Of a DNA stretch of 64,000 nt, positions 18,497-27,716 are shown one piece after another. Position numbers and translations under genes: made by a program. Below the pieces are notes generated by a model. That model saw nothing but the letters and a program-made list of their open reading frames with translations. It ran no database searches and was not told the origin of the DNA. Numbering within the stretch: the first letter of the stretch is position 1; every line of letters starts with the position of its first letter. The DNA comes from Bacillota bacterium (GTDB taxonomy: Bacteria > Bacillota > Clostridia > Christensenellales > Aristaeellaceae). Location of the stretch: positions 28,240-92,239 of the forward strand of contig JAEYRW010000085.1 of assembly GCA_023435435.1 (NCBI GenBank), written 5' to 3'.

Positions 18497-19725
18497 GTCT
18501 CGTCCGCTATCTGCCCACCCCTTCCGACCGGATGGGTGTCATCTGGAGCCTCCTTTGCGTCGGGGGCGCGGTGGTCCTGGAATACGGGCCCGCCGGAACC
18601 ACCCACTACAGCGCGGGCCTGTTCGGCGCCTTGGGCGCGGAGGTGGGCGACAGGCTGTTCACCACGCACATGACCGAGGACGACGTTGTGATGGGCGACG
18701 TGTCAAAGCTCGAGGCCGCCCTTGTGGAAATCGACCGGGAATACGCGCCAGAGGTGATTTTCGTGGTCGCGTCCAGCATCTCGGCGGTCATCGGAACCGA
18801 CCTCAGGGGCGTGTGCGCCTATATGCGGGAAAAGCTCCGCGCCCGGCTGATTCCCATGGATCAGGGCGGCTTCCGGGGCAACTTCACGCTGGGCCTGCGG
18901 GAGAGCTACCGCACGCTGGCCCGGGAACTGGCAAAGCCGGACGCGCCGAAGCTGCCGGGCAGATACAACCTCCTGGGCGCGTCGGTGGGATCGTATCGCG
19001 CGCGGTCGGATGTCTGGGAAATCGAGGATCTGATGCGCCGGGCGTTCGGCATGGAGGCCCATGCGAAACTCTGCCTGGATACAGATGTAAATGCCATTGA
19101 AACCATGGCCGGGGCCGAGGTCAATCTTGCCCTGCGCGCGGAGGCGCTTCCCTGCGCGGAGGAAATGCAAAAAAGCGGCGGGACGCCTTTCGTGACGGGC
19201 GCGCCCTACGGCTATCGCGGCACGCTCGACTGGCTGAACCGGGTTGGCGCGGCCATGGGCAGGGCGGCCGATCCAGCCCTTGTCCGGGGGATGGAAGCGC
19301 AGGCGGCCGAGGCGGCCCGGTACCGGATGTATGGCATGACGCGCCGCGCACACATGCCCGCGGCGGCGATTCTGGGCGAATACGACCTGGTGGCGGGCCT
19401 GTCCACCTTTTTGGATGAGTTGGGCCTGTCAGTGGGGCACAAGATATGTACCCATTCCCTGCGGGATTGGCCGGAGGCCGGTCCGGAGATCGTCTCCGTA
19501 ACCGAGGAAAGGGACAGAATCGCCCTTCTGAAGAGGCTGCACCATTTCCTTGTGCTGGCCGACGACGTTTCCGCGCGCCTTCTTGCCCCGGACAACACAT
19601 ATCTTCGCGTTTCAAACCCGCTGGTGAACGGCGCGCAGATCGCGAACCATATGCCGATCATGGGCCCGCGCGGCGCGGATTTTATGTTGGAGACCATTGA
19701 GACATATTTTCAGTCGCTCTCCTGA
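18493..19725 (+). CDS. NifK-like subunit of a nitrogenase-superfamily oxidoreductase (operon A)
   Basis: 410-aa partner of the D-like subunit. Alignment anchors are VVLEYGPAGTTHY near residue 27-39 and VASSISAVIGTDL near 97, which in NifK read HGSQGCVAYF and TTCMAEVIGDD: both cysteines are replaced (Thr, Ser). A lone C22 is not at a ligand position. Glu30 in LEYG is conserved in the operon B paralogue. A C-terminal LRVSNPLVNGAQIANHMPIMGPRGADFMLETIE resembles the family end. DPOR binds its cluster with three Cys from one subunit and an Asp from the other. A similar arrangement is my inference here. Confidence 0.85.
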   Translation: MSLVRYLPTPSDRMGVIWSLLCVGGAVVLEYGPAGTTHYSAGLFGALGAEVGDRLFTTHMTEDDVVMGDVSKLEAALVEIDREYAPEVIFVVASSISAVIGTDLRGVCAYMREKLRARLIPMDQGGFRGNFTLGLRESYRTLARELAKPDAPKLPGRYNLLGASVGSYRARSDVWEIEDLMRRAFGMEAHAKLCLDTDVNAIETMAGAEVNLALRAEALPCAEEMQKSGGTPFVTGAPYGYRGTLDWLNRVGAAMGRAADPALVRGMEAQAAEAARYRMYGMTRRAHMPAAAILGEYDLVAGLSTFLDELGLSVGHKICTHSLRDWPEAGPEIVSVTEERDRIALLKRLHHFLVLADDVSARLLAPDNTYLRVSNPLVNGAQIANHMPIMGPRGADFMLETIETYFQSLS

Positions 19726-19782
19726 ACGGAGCTGCCTTCGCTTTCTGTGCTTTATGGAGAGGGCGGGTTCAAACCGGTGGAA

Positions 19783-20450
19783 TCAGAACTCATTCAGGCG
19801 TCCTTCCCGGGACAAAGACCACAAAATCATTCCGGCGCTGAGCAGTTGGGCGACCGCGGTGGCCGCCGCCGCGCCGGGCACGCCCCACCCGAGCGCGAGG
19901 TCGAGCGCGATGTTCGCGGCGCCGGAAATGAGGAGCACATAGAAAGCGTCTTGGTGTTTCCCGGCGCGCGCAGGATGCCCGCCCCGATGTTGTAGGTCAT
20001 TAGGGCAACACCGCCCAAATCCTACGCGGGCGGGCGGCTGCATTTCCGCCATCTCGCGCCCGCAGAATTCTTGACGTAGCGTTGCTACGCCTTCGCCTCG
20101 GCTCCTTGCCTTGGGCGAAAATCCATCGCGGGGCTTTCTCCCGTCATTTCTGCGCCTTGCTCTGAGACCGACAGCGCGCCGAAGGTAATGCGCACGTAGG
20201 CGGGCGTCATGGGCGCGATGTCGTCCGGGACGTTCAGCATGCCTGCGAGGGCGGGCGAGAGCAAAATGCCCAGGACGGAAAACAGGAGCCCCGCCGCGAG
20301 GGCAAACGTGATCGCCGTGTGCGCCGCCCGCGAAAGCATTTCCCGTTTCTTTGCGCCGTAATGCCGGGCAATCAAAACACCCGCACCCGCCGAAAAACCC
20401 ACCCCAAAATTGACCGGCAGCTTTACCGCGACCGCGAAAAACGCATCGTC
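19783..20450 (-). pseudogene. Decayed MATE-family efflux transporter
   Basis: On the minus strand, segments recognisable as MATE are spread over two frames: FGVGFSAGAGVLIARHYGAKK (higher coordinates), LSPALAGMLNVPDD...YVRITFGAL, then after an inserted stretch GVALMTYNIGAGILRAPGNTK, and in a third frame VLLISGAANIALDLALG. The first about 80 residues and the last third are missing. The copy is broken by an insertion (20028-20178), at least one frameshift near 19950 and truncation at both ends. Confidence 0.75.
20028..20178 (-). repeat. Candidate small inserted repeat element inside the MATE remnant
   Basis: The MATE reading frame is colinear on both sides of about 150 bp that do not encode MATE. 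The insert contains a perfect hairpin CGTAGC-GTT-GCTACG at 20075-20089. Its stop-containing, Gly/Arg-rich translation does not look like protein. It has the look of a dispersed non-coding repeat. Only one copy is in the window, so this is a proposal. Confidence 0.4.
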
Positions 20451-20885
20451 GCTCCGTCCACCGCCTCCAAGCGCGTCCGGGAATTGGAAGGGGAGGTGGG
20501 CCGGGAACTGGTGACGCGAAAGCACGCCGGTGTCGCCCTTACGCGCCGGCAGAACCATGCTGGAATACGAGGAGCGCATCTCGTCAACTTTCTCTACGAG
20601 GCGACGCATGGCTGACTGTTTCCCAAAGGCCAGCAATTTCAGCTGGAATTGGACGTTGCGGCGGACGCGCTTTCCTATCGCAAAACCGGAAGGTGATACG
20701 CGCTTGTGGCTCGGGGCCTCGTCCCGGACGATTTGCAAAAGGGGCTTTTGCGGGAGGTACCAGTGTTGAAGGGGACGATCCCACCCGTCGGGTACTTTCG
20801 ATTGTATCGAAAAAATGGCGCGCGGGAAGGCGCGATACGGGAGTGGCTGTTGCCCGGGGACGAAGCGGAAGGGGCGACCCCATGA
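20440..20885 (+). pseudogene. Decayed LysR-family regulator
   Basis: A LysR helix-turn-helix end is visible (PSTASKRVRELEGEVGRELVTRK then GVALT), shifts frame near 20530 to AGRTMLEYEERISSTFS, and a later frame gives ARGLVPDDLQKGLLREVPVLK and a C-terminal stop at 20883-20885. Several frameshifts and a large internal loss. Divergent from the MATE remnant, as a regulator and its target often are. Confidence 0.55.
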
Positions 20886-20893
20886 AAATTTAA

Positions 20894-20933
20894 ATTAGGA
20901 TACCCTAATAAGTTAACCGCCCTCGTGTATAAT
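20894..20933 (+). promoter_or_regulatory. Operator and promoter of the AraC-FecE unit
   Basis: Palindrome ATTAGGATACCCTAAT (20894-20909) fits the same TTAG-N6-CTAA pattern as O1 and O2. It covers the expected -35 position; the -10 TATAAT is at 20928-20933. Confidence 0.65.
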
Positions 20934-20992
20934 GGATGCGGCGCAAAACCCGGAAGGCCGTTCCAATAGACATGCACAGGAGGATCGTGTCC

Positions 20993-21835
20993 ATGATCGC
21001 AGATATTGATCGCGTCGCGGATTATTTTGCTCAAAACAATATGACCTTTCTGGATGCCCATGTCATCAGCGTCGCGCCTGGAAGCGCGCGCCGGAATACG
21101 GCGACCGCGCCGGCGGGGCAGGGAATCGTCATTCCTCTTTCCGGCAGCGCCGTATTCACCATGGACGGAACGCCCTATTTTCTGTCCCCCGGGATGGTCC
21201 TGCACGCCCGGCCCGGCGTGTGCCTGAACAAGGAGGTCGTCGGGAAAGAGGCGTGGCGCTATGCGCTGGTGCACTATCGCGCCGCCGGTGAGGCGGATGT
21301 GCCGGACCTCGCCCATTTCGGCATGCCCGTGGAAGACTCGCCGCGCATTGCCGCGCTTTCCGGCAAACTCAGTGCGGCGGCGGACGCCGCGGACAGCATG
21401 GCGGCGCTGCGGGCAAAATCCCTTTTTCACAACCTGATTGAGGAGCTTCTCCTCTCCGCGATCAGGCGGCGGGACGGCGGCGGCGTCATCGGCGAGGCGC
21501 TTTCCTACCTTCATGAGAATTACGCGGGTCAGTTTACCGCCGCCGAACTGGCGGCGCGGTTCGGATTGAGCGCCAAGCGCTTTGCGGCGGTCTTCCAACG
21601 GCATACGGGCATGACCCCCGCCTGCTATCTCACCGGACTGCGCATCCGGCAATCAAAGGAACTGCTCAGAACCAGCGACTGTCCCGTATCCCGCGTGGCG
21701 GAGTACGTGGGTTACCAGGATCCCTATTATTACAGCAGACTGTTCAAAAAGATAAGCGGCGTGTCTCCCACGGAATTTCGGGCGGCGTCCGCCGAAAATG
21801 TCCGCGCAAAATCAGAAATCAACGCACGGGATTAA
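20993..21835 (+). CDS. AraC-family transcriptional regulator with N-terminal cupin domain
   Basis: 280-aa regulator. Residues about 30-110 are a small-molecule-binding cupin-type domain (VIPLSGSAVFTMDGTPYFLSP). Residues about 180-275 contain two helix-turn-helix motifs (FTAAELAARFGLSAKRFAAVFQRHTG and CPVSRVAEYVGYQDPYYYSRLFKKISGVSPTEFR). ATG 20993 is 9 nt after AGGAGG; earlier in-frame starts precede that RBS. AraC proteins next to Fec importers (PchR, YbtA, Btr) sense the imported iron chelate; the same role is inferred here. The next gene is the ATPase of the linked importer. Confidence 0.88.
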   Translation: MIADIDRVADYFAQNNMTFLDAHVISVAPGSARRNTATAPAGQGIVIPLSGSAVFTMDGTPYFLSPGMVLHARPGVCLNKEVVGKEAWRYALVHYRAAGEADVPDLAHFGMPVEDSPRIAALSGKLSAAADAADSMAALRAKSLFHNLIEELLLSAIRRRDGGGVIGEALSYLHENYAGQFTAAELAARFGLSAKRFAAVFQRHTGMTPACYLTGLRIRQSKELLRTSDCPVSRVAEYVGYQDPYYYSRLFKKISGVSPTEFRAASAENVRAKSEINARD

Positions 21836-21848
21836 AAGGGAGGAGAAA

Positions 21849-22640
21849 ATGGCCATGCACAGCATCGCCACCGCGAACCTTGCCATCGCCTACGAGGATC
21901 ACCTCGTGGTAAACGGCCTCGATATGCAAATTCCGCGGGGGGAAATCACCTCGATCATCGGGCCCAACGGCTGCGGGAAATCCACGGTCCTCAAGGCGGT
22001 GGGGCGCATCCTCAAGCCCAGGGGCGGCAGCGTATCCCTCAACGGCAACGACATCCGGACGCTTTCCACCGGCGAAATCGCCCGCAAAATGGCGATTCTG
22101 CCCCAATCCCCGCTGGCGCCCGCGGGACTCACGGTGGGCGAGCTTGTGGGGTACGGCCGCTTCCCGCATCAGAAGGGGTTTGGAAAACTGAAGCCGGAGG
22201 ACAGGGAAATCGTCCGCTGGGCATTGGAGGTGACGCGGCTTTCGGAACTGGAGACCTCGTTGGTGGACGCCCTCTCCGGCGGCCAGCGGCAGCGCGTGTG
22301 GATCGCCATGGCGCTGGCGCAGCAGACCGACCTGATTCTGCTGGACGAACCCACGACGTACCTCGACCTCTCTTATCAGCTGGAGGTGCTCGAACTGCTC
22401 TACCGCCTCAACCGGGAGCAAAATTGCTCCATCGTCATGGTGCTCCACGATCTCAACCTGGCGGCGCGCTTTTCCGATTACATGATCGCCATCCGGGACG
22501 GGGAAATCGTCGGCTGCGGCGCGCCCTCCGAGATCATGACGCCCCGGGTGCTCGAAAAGGTCTTTCAAATCGACGCGACCATCGCCACGGAGCCCCGCAC
22601 GGGCCGCCCCGTCTGCCTGACCTACAACCTTCTGCGCTGA
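21849..22640 (+). CDS. Fec-type ABC importer ATPase (operon B set)
   Basis: 263-aa ATPase with canonical Walker A GPNGCGKST near residue 39, LSGGQRQRVWIAMALAQQ signature, Walker B LILLDEPTTYLDL and VLHDLNLAARFSD. ATG 21849 follows GGGAGGAG by 5 nt. Sits between the AraC gene and the FecB gene, which has its own promoter, so the ATPase may be co-expressed with the regulator. Presumed motor for the permeases at 23795 and 24787. Confidence 0.9.
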   Translation: MAMHSIATANLAIAYEDHLVVNGLDMQIPRGEITSIIGPNGCGKSTVLKAVGRILKPRGGSVSLNGNDIRTLSTGEIARKMAILPQSPLAPAGLTVGELVGYGRFPHQKGFGKLKPEDREIVRWALEVTRLSELETSLVDALSGGQRQRVWIAMALAQQTDLILLDEPTTYLDLSYQLEVLELLYRLNREQNCSIVMVLHDLNLAARFSDYMIAIRDGEIVGCGAPSEIMTPRVLEKVFQIDATIATEPRTGRPVCLTYNLLR

Positions 22641-22678
22641 CGGGAGGGGAAGTCCATCTCCACGCGGAAAAAAATCCA

Positions 22679-22731
22679 TTCCATTCCGCCGGGCGATGTG
22701 GTACCATGTCCTTGTGTTAGGAATGCCTATC
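22679..22731 (+). promoter_or_regulatory. Promoter and operator of operon B
   Basis: TTCCAT (22679-22684), 17-nt spacer, TACCAT (22702-22707), then GTTAGGAATGCCTATC (22716-22731), a near-perfect TTAG-N6-CTAA palindrome with one mismatch, placed at +1 exactly as in operon A and followed by the FecB ribosome binding site. Confidence 0.6.
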
Positions 22732-22749
22732 AATTTAGGAGGAAAGCAA

Positions 22750-23724
22750 ATGAAAAGAGTCCTTATTTTTGTGCTGACGCTTTTGACGGCGGCGATGGGA
22801 AGCGTCGGCTTTGCCGAGGAGACGCCCAAGACGACCGGCGACATCGACGACAAGACGGTGAGCGTCAACTACATAAGCGAGGTGGAATACCCGTACACCT
22901 ATACGGACGCGGCGGGCAGGGAAATTACCATCGAGCATCAGATCACCGCCATCGCGGTGGACTATCTCCCCCTGTGGGAGAGCATGACGCTTCTGGGCGT
23001 CAAGCCCGTGGCGGCCTCCGGAAGCGAGAACTACATCGCCACCTGGGACGCCTTTGACGGATACGACTTCAGCACCGTAACGGACATCGGGTCGAGCGAA
23101 ATCAACCTCGAGCTTCTGGCGGCGCTGGAGCCCGATCTCATTCTCGCCCAGGTGTGGGACGTAAACGACATGGACATCGCCAATTACGAAAAGATCGCCA
23201 CCGTCGCAGTCTTCAGCATGGATACCAAGATGGACTGGCGGCTGAGTCTGCGGGAGGTGGGCAAGCTCCTCGGGCTCTCCCAGCGCGCGGAGGAGGTCAT
23301 CGCCCAGGTTGAGGAACGGCTCGCGGCGTCGAGGGAACTCATAAAGGAAGAATATCAGGATCAGACGGTGATGCAGATTTCCATCATGGGCGAGGACAAG
23401 TATTACTGCGCGTGGCGCGAGGATCTCTACGGCGAAACCGGCCTGGGCCTGAAAACGCCGGAGGGATACACCACCTCCACCAACTACGAGCAGATTTCCA
23501 TGGAAGCCATCGCCCAGATGAATCCGGACGTGATTTTCATCAACCTCTTCGATGGCGACGAGGCCATCTACGAGGCCATGACCGCAAACAGCGTCTGGCA
23601 GTCGCTGACCGCCGTGAAGAACGGGCGCGTGTATCTGCTGGACGGCACCGGTCACGCCAACAGCGCCCTGTCCACGCTCCATACGGTGGACTTCATCGTC
23701 GAAAGCCTGACGCAGGCCGAGTAA
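22750..23724 (+). CDS. FecB-type metal-chelate binding protein (operon B)
   Basis: 324-aa class III binding protein. Signal peptide KRVLIFVLTLLTAAMGSVG with cleavage after GFA; no lipobox Cys. Family anchors: YTDAAGREITIEHQITAIAVDYLPLWESM, LLAALEPDLILAQ, and a late YEAMTANSVWQSLTAVKNGRVYLL. RBS AGGAGGAAAG 3 nt upstream of ATG. Differs clearly from the operon A FecB, so the two importers need not share a ligand. Confidence 0.9.
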   Translation: MKRVLIFVLTLLTAAMGSVGFAEETPKTTGDIDDKTVSVNYISEVEYPYTYTDAAGREITIEHQITAIAVDYLPLWESMTLLGVKPVAASGSENYIATWDAFDGYDFSTVTDIGSSEINLELLAALEPDLILAQVWDVNDMDIANYEKIATVAVFSMDTKMDWRLSLREVGKLLGLSQRAEEVIAQVEERLAASRELIKEEYQDQTVMQISIMGEDKYYCAWREDLYGETGLGLKTPEGYTTSTNYEQISMEAIAQMNPDVIFINLFDGDEAIYEAMTANSVWQSLTAVKNGRVYLLDGTGHANSALSTLHTVDFIVESLTQAE

Positions 23725-23794
23725 TCAGGGATGGAAACGGGCGGTGGGCCTGCAAATAGGCCTGTCGCCCCTTTTCCTTGCCGGGGAGTTGGAA

Positions 23795-24790
23795 ATGTCA
23801 AAATCACGAAAAACGGCCGCCTTCGGATTGGCGGCGGCGGCGCTGCTCGTCATATTCCTCTTTGCGTCGATCAATACCGGGGCCGCCCAAATCGGCCTTC
23901 GCGGGGTCTGGGACGCGCTTTTCGCCTTCGACCCCGAAAACACCATGCACCTGCTCGTGCGGGATATGCGGCTCGTCCGGGCGCTTTCGGGGGCGGCGGT
24001 GGGCGCTTCCCTGGCGGTGGCGGGCGCCATGATGCAGGGTATGACCCGCAACCCCATGGCGGATTCCGGCCTCATGGGGCTGAGCGCGGGGGCGGGCTTC
24101 GCCATTTCCCTGTGCGTTTCGGTGCTCGGGTTCACGCGCTACAATCTGGTCCTCCTGTCCAGCTTCGCGGGCGCGCTTCTGGGCGCGGCAGGGGTTTACG
24201 CGATCAGCGCCCTCGTCCCCGGCAGCGAAACGCGCGTGAAGCTGGTGCTGTCCGGCGCCATGCTGTCCACGTTTTTGTCCGCTCTTTCCCAGGCCATCGC
24301 CATTCAAAGCGGCAAATCCCAGTCGCTGATGTTCTGGACGCTGGGGAATCTGTCCGGGATCAGCTGGGGTCAGTTTTTGGCCGCTTTGCCCTTTCTGGCG
24401 GCGGGCGTTCTCCTTTCGCTGCTTTTGTCCCCGCGGGTGACGATTCTGAGCCTGACGGACGAGGTCGCGGCCGGGCTCGGGGTGCGCGTGGGCGCGGTCA
24501 AGGCCCTGGGGACGCTGGCGGTGGTGCTCATGGCGGGCACATCGTTCGTGCTGGCGGGAAACATCACGTTCGTGGGGCTCCTGACCGCGCACTTCTGCCG
24601 CTTTCTCGCGGGCCCGGACTACCGGCGCGTGATTCCCCTGAGCGCACTGTTCGGCGGCGTACTGGTCGTTCTGGCGGATACGCTCGCCAAGGGAATCGCG
24701 CCGCCGGTGGAATACCCGGTGGGGGCGCTCATCTCGCTGATCGGCGTGCCCGTGTTCCTCTATTACGCGCGAAGGAAGGCGGGAAAATGA
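23795..24790 (+). CDS. FecCD-type permease 1 (operon B)
   Basis: 331-aa permease, about ten helices: DMRLVRALSGAAVGASLAVA, MTRNPMADSGLMGLSAGAG, the TDEVAAGLGVRVGAV loop, NITFVGLLTAHFCRFLAG and VEYPVGALISLIGVPVFLYY. Start ATG 23795 has GGGGAG 6 nt upstream; GTG 23744 is possible but lacks a good RBS. Ends with ATGA overlap into permease 2, so this importer is a heterodimer, unlike operon A. Confidence 0.88.
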   Translation: MSKSRKTAAFGLAAAALLVIFLFASINTGAAQIGLRGVWDALFAFDPENTMHLLVRDMRLVRALSGAAVGASLAVAGAMMQGMTRNPMADSGLMGLSAGAGFAISLCVSVLGFTRYNLVLLSSFAGALLGAAGVYAISALVPGSETRVKLVLSGAMLSTFLSALSQAIAIQSGKSQSLMFWTLGNLSGISWGQFLAALPFLAAGVLLSLLLSPRVTILSLTDEVAAGLGVRVGAVKALGTLAVVLMAGTSFVLAGNITFVGLLTAHFCRFLAGPDYRRVIPLSALFGGVLVVLADTLAKGIAPPVEYPVGALISLIGVPVFLYYARRKAGK

Positions 24791-25791
24791 AAAAGACGCG
24801 GATTGCCCTGCCGCTGCTGCTCCTCGTTTTGCTTCTCCTGCTGATCCTTTCCGTCCGGACGGGGTATACGTCCCTTTCGTTTCGGGACATCCTGCGGATT
24901 CTCCTGGGCGGCGGGACAGACGGCGAAAATCTGGTGGTCTTTTCCTTCCGCATGCCGCGGATTTTCCTCGGAATGCTCAGCGGCATGGGCTTCGCCCTGT
25001 CGGGCTGCGTGCTGCAGGGATTGACGCGCAACCCGCTGGCCGATCCCGGTCTTCTGGGCATCAACGCGGGGGCCGGGCTCGTGGTGGTGACGTTCCTCTC
25101 GCTGGCGGGGACGCTCTCCCTGGGGAGCGTGCTCTCCCTGCCCCTCTTCTCGCTGCTGGGCGCGGCGCTCTCCGGACTGCTGATTTACGCGCTCTCGGTT
25201 CGGAAAAATGGGGGACTTGATTCCATGAAGATGATCTTAAACGGCATCGCGATCCAGCTGGGCATGACCGCCGCCATGACGCTTCTGGCGCTGGGCCTGG
25301 ATTCCGATCAGTACGAATTCGTCGCGCGGTTTCAGGCGGGGAGCTTCTGGAACGCCGACTGGCCCATGGTTCTGAGCCTTCTTCCGTGGATCGCCGCCGG
25401 ATTTTTGCTGCTCATGACCAAGACGCGGGTTCTCAATCTCCTCGAAGCCGGGGACGAGATTGCGGTAGGCCTGGGCGTCCGGGTGCGCGGAGAAAAGAGG
25501 ACGCTCATGATCGCGGCGCTGGCGCTGGCGGCGGCTTGCGTGTCCTCCAGCGGAAGCATGAGCTTTGTCGGGCTCGTCGCGCCCCACCTGGCGCGCAGGC
25601 TCGTCGGTTCGCGCCATCAATACCTGGTTCCGGCGAGCCTTTTGACGGGCGGGATCGTCGTGGTCGCGGCGGACGCCGTTGCCCGCACGGTCGTCCAGCC
25701 GGAGACGCTGCCCACGGGGCTCGTCACGTCGCTCATCGGCGCGCCCTACTTTCTGACGATGCTCGTTGCCCGGCGCAAAGGCGTGCGGTGA
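24787..25791 (+). CDS. FecCD-type permease 2 (operon B)
   Basis: 334-aa permease with a very hydrophobic first helix (poly-Leu), [70 protein letters not shown] and [19 protein letters not shown]. The LARRLVG here shows the residues lost to the amber codon in the permease at window start. Partner of permease 1. Confidence 0.9.
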   Translation: MKKTRIALPLLLLVLLLLLILSVRTGYTSLSFRDILRILLGGGTDGENLVVFSFRMPRIFLGMLSGMGFALSGCVLQGLTRNPLADPGLLGINAGAGLVVVTFLSLAGTLSLGSVLSLPLFSLLGAALSGLLIYALSVRKNGGLDSMKMILNGIAIQLGMTAAMTLLALGLDSDQYEFVARFQAGSFWNADWPMVLSLLPWIAAGFLLLMTKTRVLNLLEAGDEIAVGLGVRVRGEKRTLMIAALALAAACVSSSGSMSFVGLVAPHLARRLVGSRHQYLVPASLLTGGIVVVAADAVARTVVQPETLPTGLVTSLIGAPYFLTMLVARRKGVR

Positions 25792-25826
25792 CGCGCGCGA
25801 CATCAAACACGACGGAGGGATACGCC

Positions 25827-26570
25827 ATGCAGAAAATCGCGATTTATGGGAAGGGTGGCATCGGGAAATCCACCACCGTCTCCAATTTGTCCGTCACCTT
25901 TTCCCGCATGGGATACAGGGTCATGCAGATCGGCTGCGACCCCAAGGCGGACTCCACAAGAAACCTGACCGGCGGCACGCGGATTCAAACGGTGCTGGAT
26001 GCCCTGCGCCGGGGGGACGACGTGTCCCTTGACGAAATCGTCGTCCGGGGTGACCGGGGCGTCCTGTGCGTCGAATCCGGCGGCCCCAAGCCGGGCATCG
26101 GCTGCGCGGGGCGGGGCATCATCACGGCCTTCGAGAAGCTCGACGAGCTCGACGCCTATCGCGTCTTCCGCCCCGATATCGTGCTGGGCGACGTGGTGTG
26201 CGGCGGTTTTTCCATGCCCATCCGAAACGGATACGCGGACAAGGTCTTCATCGTAACCTCGGGGGAAATGATGTCTCTGTACGCCGCGACCAACATCGCC
26301 CACGCGGTGGGAAACCTGAGCGGAAGCCGTGCGGCCGCGCTGGGCGGACTGATCTTCAACGCGAAAAACATCGAGGACGAGGACCGATTGGTGGAAACGG
26401 CCGCCGGGGAGATGGGAACGGCCGTGATCCACAAAATCCCCCGGGACGGCGCGACCCAGCGCGCGGAAGCGCATGGGAAGACCGTCGCCGAGGCTTTTCC
26501 CGAAAGCGCCATGGCGGGGGAATACCGGGTGCTGGCGGAGAAACTGACGGAGGGCTGGGATGGGATATAA
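25827..26570 (+). CDS. NifH-like nitrogenase-superfamily reductase (operon B), with a switch II deletion
   Basis: 247-aa NifH/BchL-type protein. P-loop GKGGIGKST (8-16), CDPKADST (37-44), C93 (GIGCAGRG) and C125 (GDVVCGGF) are present. Compared with the operon A copy it lacks four residues immediately before switch [12 protein letters not shown] instead of [14 protein letters not shown]. This removes the conserved Asp of YDV that is the Walker B-type residue in NifH. The gap is a clean 12-nt in-frame deletion near 26182. ATG 25827 with GGAGGG upstream; the stop overlaps the D-like gene. May have altered nucleotide response or be impaired. Confidence 0.88.
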   Translation: MQKIAIYGKGGIGKSTTVSNLSVTFSRMGYRVMQIGCDPKADSTRNLTGGTRIQTVLDALRRGDDVSLDEIVVRGDRGVLCVESGGPKPGIGCAGRGIITAFEKLDELDAYRVFRPDIVLGDVVCGGFSMPIRNGYADKVFIVTSGEMMSLYAATNIAHAVGNLSGSRAAALGGLIFNAKNIEDEDRLVETAAGEMGTAVIHKIPRDGATQRAEAHGKTVAEAFPESAMAGEYRVLAEKLTEGWDGI

Positions 26571-27716
26571 GAGGCTGTCCGATATCGCGGGAAACGCGGG
26601 CGTGCGGTTATCGGAAACGCCCGTCGCATGCGGCGTACATTGCCCGATGCACACGCTATTGTCGGTGGTCCGGCGACTGAAGGGCGTCTCGACCTTGGTC
26701 GTCGGCATGCCCGAGTGCTGCCGGTACAGCCGCTTCGTCATCGACAATCTGCATTTTCCGGATCTTCATTACGTCTATATGCTGGACGGAAACGAAGTCG
26801 TGTTGGCTGCGGGGACGGGGTTGCGCGTGCGCTTTCGGAAATGGCCGGGGCGGGGGCCGCGCACATCCTGGTGGTCAAGACCTGCGTTCCCGCGCTCATT
26901 GGCGAGGAACTCGAGGGCGGCTCGGACGCGGTGGGCCGGGAAACGGGCGCCGCGATCCGCGTCATCGACGCGGCGCACTTCAAGCGCAACGGGTATCTTT
27001 CCGGGTACGCGCTGGCCTACGAGGCGCTGGCCTTTTTCCTGCCCAAGTTGGCGGCGGAAAATCAGGTCAATCTGCTGGGCGGCGCGGACGGCGCGGAATT
27101 TGCACGACTGAAGGATTTGATCGGCGCGCGCTTCCGGCGCGCGGCCTTTCCCGCGCAGGAGCCGGACGATTGGCCCGCGCTGGCGCGGGGGCGGTTGAAT
27201 CTTGTGTTTTCCGCGCTGTTTTTGAAGATGGCGCGGGCGATGGAGGAACGGCTGGGAATCGCCTACATCGATCTTACCCGGGGAACGACGCCCGCCCGGG
27301 TCGCGGCGCTTTACCGCGCGATTTCCGGGGCGCTGGAGATGCCCGTCGAGCTCGATCCGGGAGCCGCTCCCGCGCGGTGTGCACGGGAGCCTTTGCGGTA
27401 CACAAGTAGCATCTCCCATCCGGATATTTTGACGATGGTCGCCATCCTCGACGCGTGCGGCGCGGCGGCGGACGCGATTCATCTGGAGGAAGCGGACGAC
27501 GTTTCCGGGCGCGAAGGACTGTCGTGCGATCCGCAGGTTTTCTATGAGGCGAAATCGGCGAACCGCGGCGCGACGTCGCTCATCTTTGAAAACGGGGCCA
27601 GTATCCCCGGCGGGGCAATCGAGGCGGCGATGAAAAAAATCGGCTATGAGCGGATTGAGGCGCTTTGCGCGCTCGTCCGTTCAGCGACGGAAGGAGGCGC
27701 GGCATGCCGCTTATAA
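26560..27716 (+). pseudogene. NifD-like subunit (operon B) with a single-base frameshift
   Basis: Reconstructed about 385 aa. Frame 1 (26560 to about 26805) encodes TPVACGVHCPMHTLL (C28), GMPECCRYSRFV (C53) and YMLDGNEVV. The frame shifts by one at GTGTTGGCTGCG near 26803-26808 (one T appears missing), and continues from GCGDGVARALSEMAGAGAAH with KTCVPALIGEELEG, the third cluster Cys, to the stop at 27716. All three cluster cysteines and the whole downstream fold are kept, so the shift is recent, a sequencing error, or a programmed event. The start overlaps the NifH-like stop by 11 nt. Confidence 0.8.

Noticed and set aside
13599..19725. Nitrogen fixation operon (nifHDK)
   Set aside because: No FeMo-co ligands recognisable in the D-like protein, K-like lacks P-cluster Cys, no nifB/E/N, and the genes are interleaved with a Fec importer.
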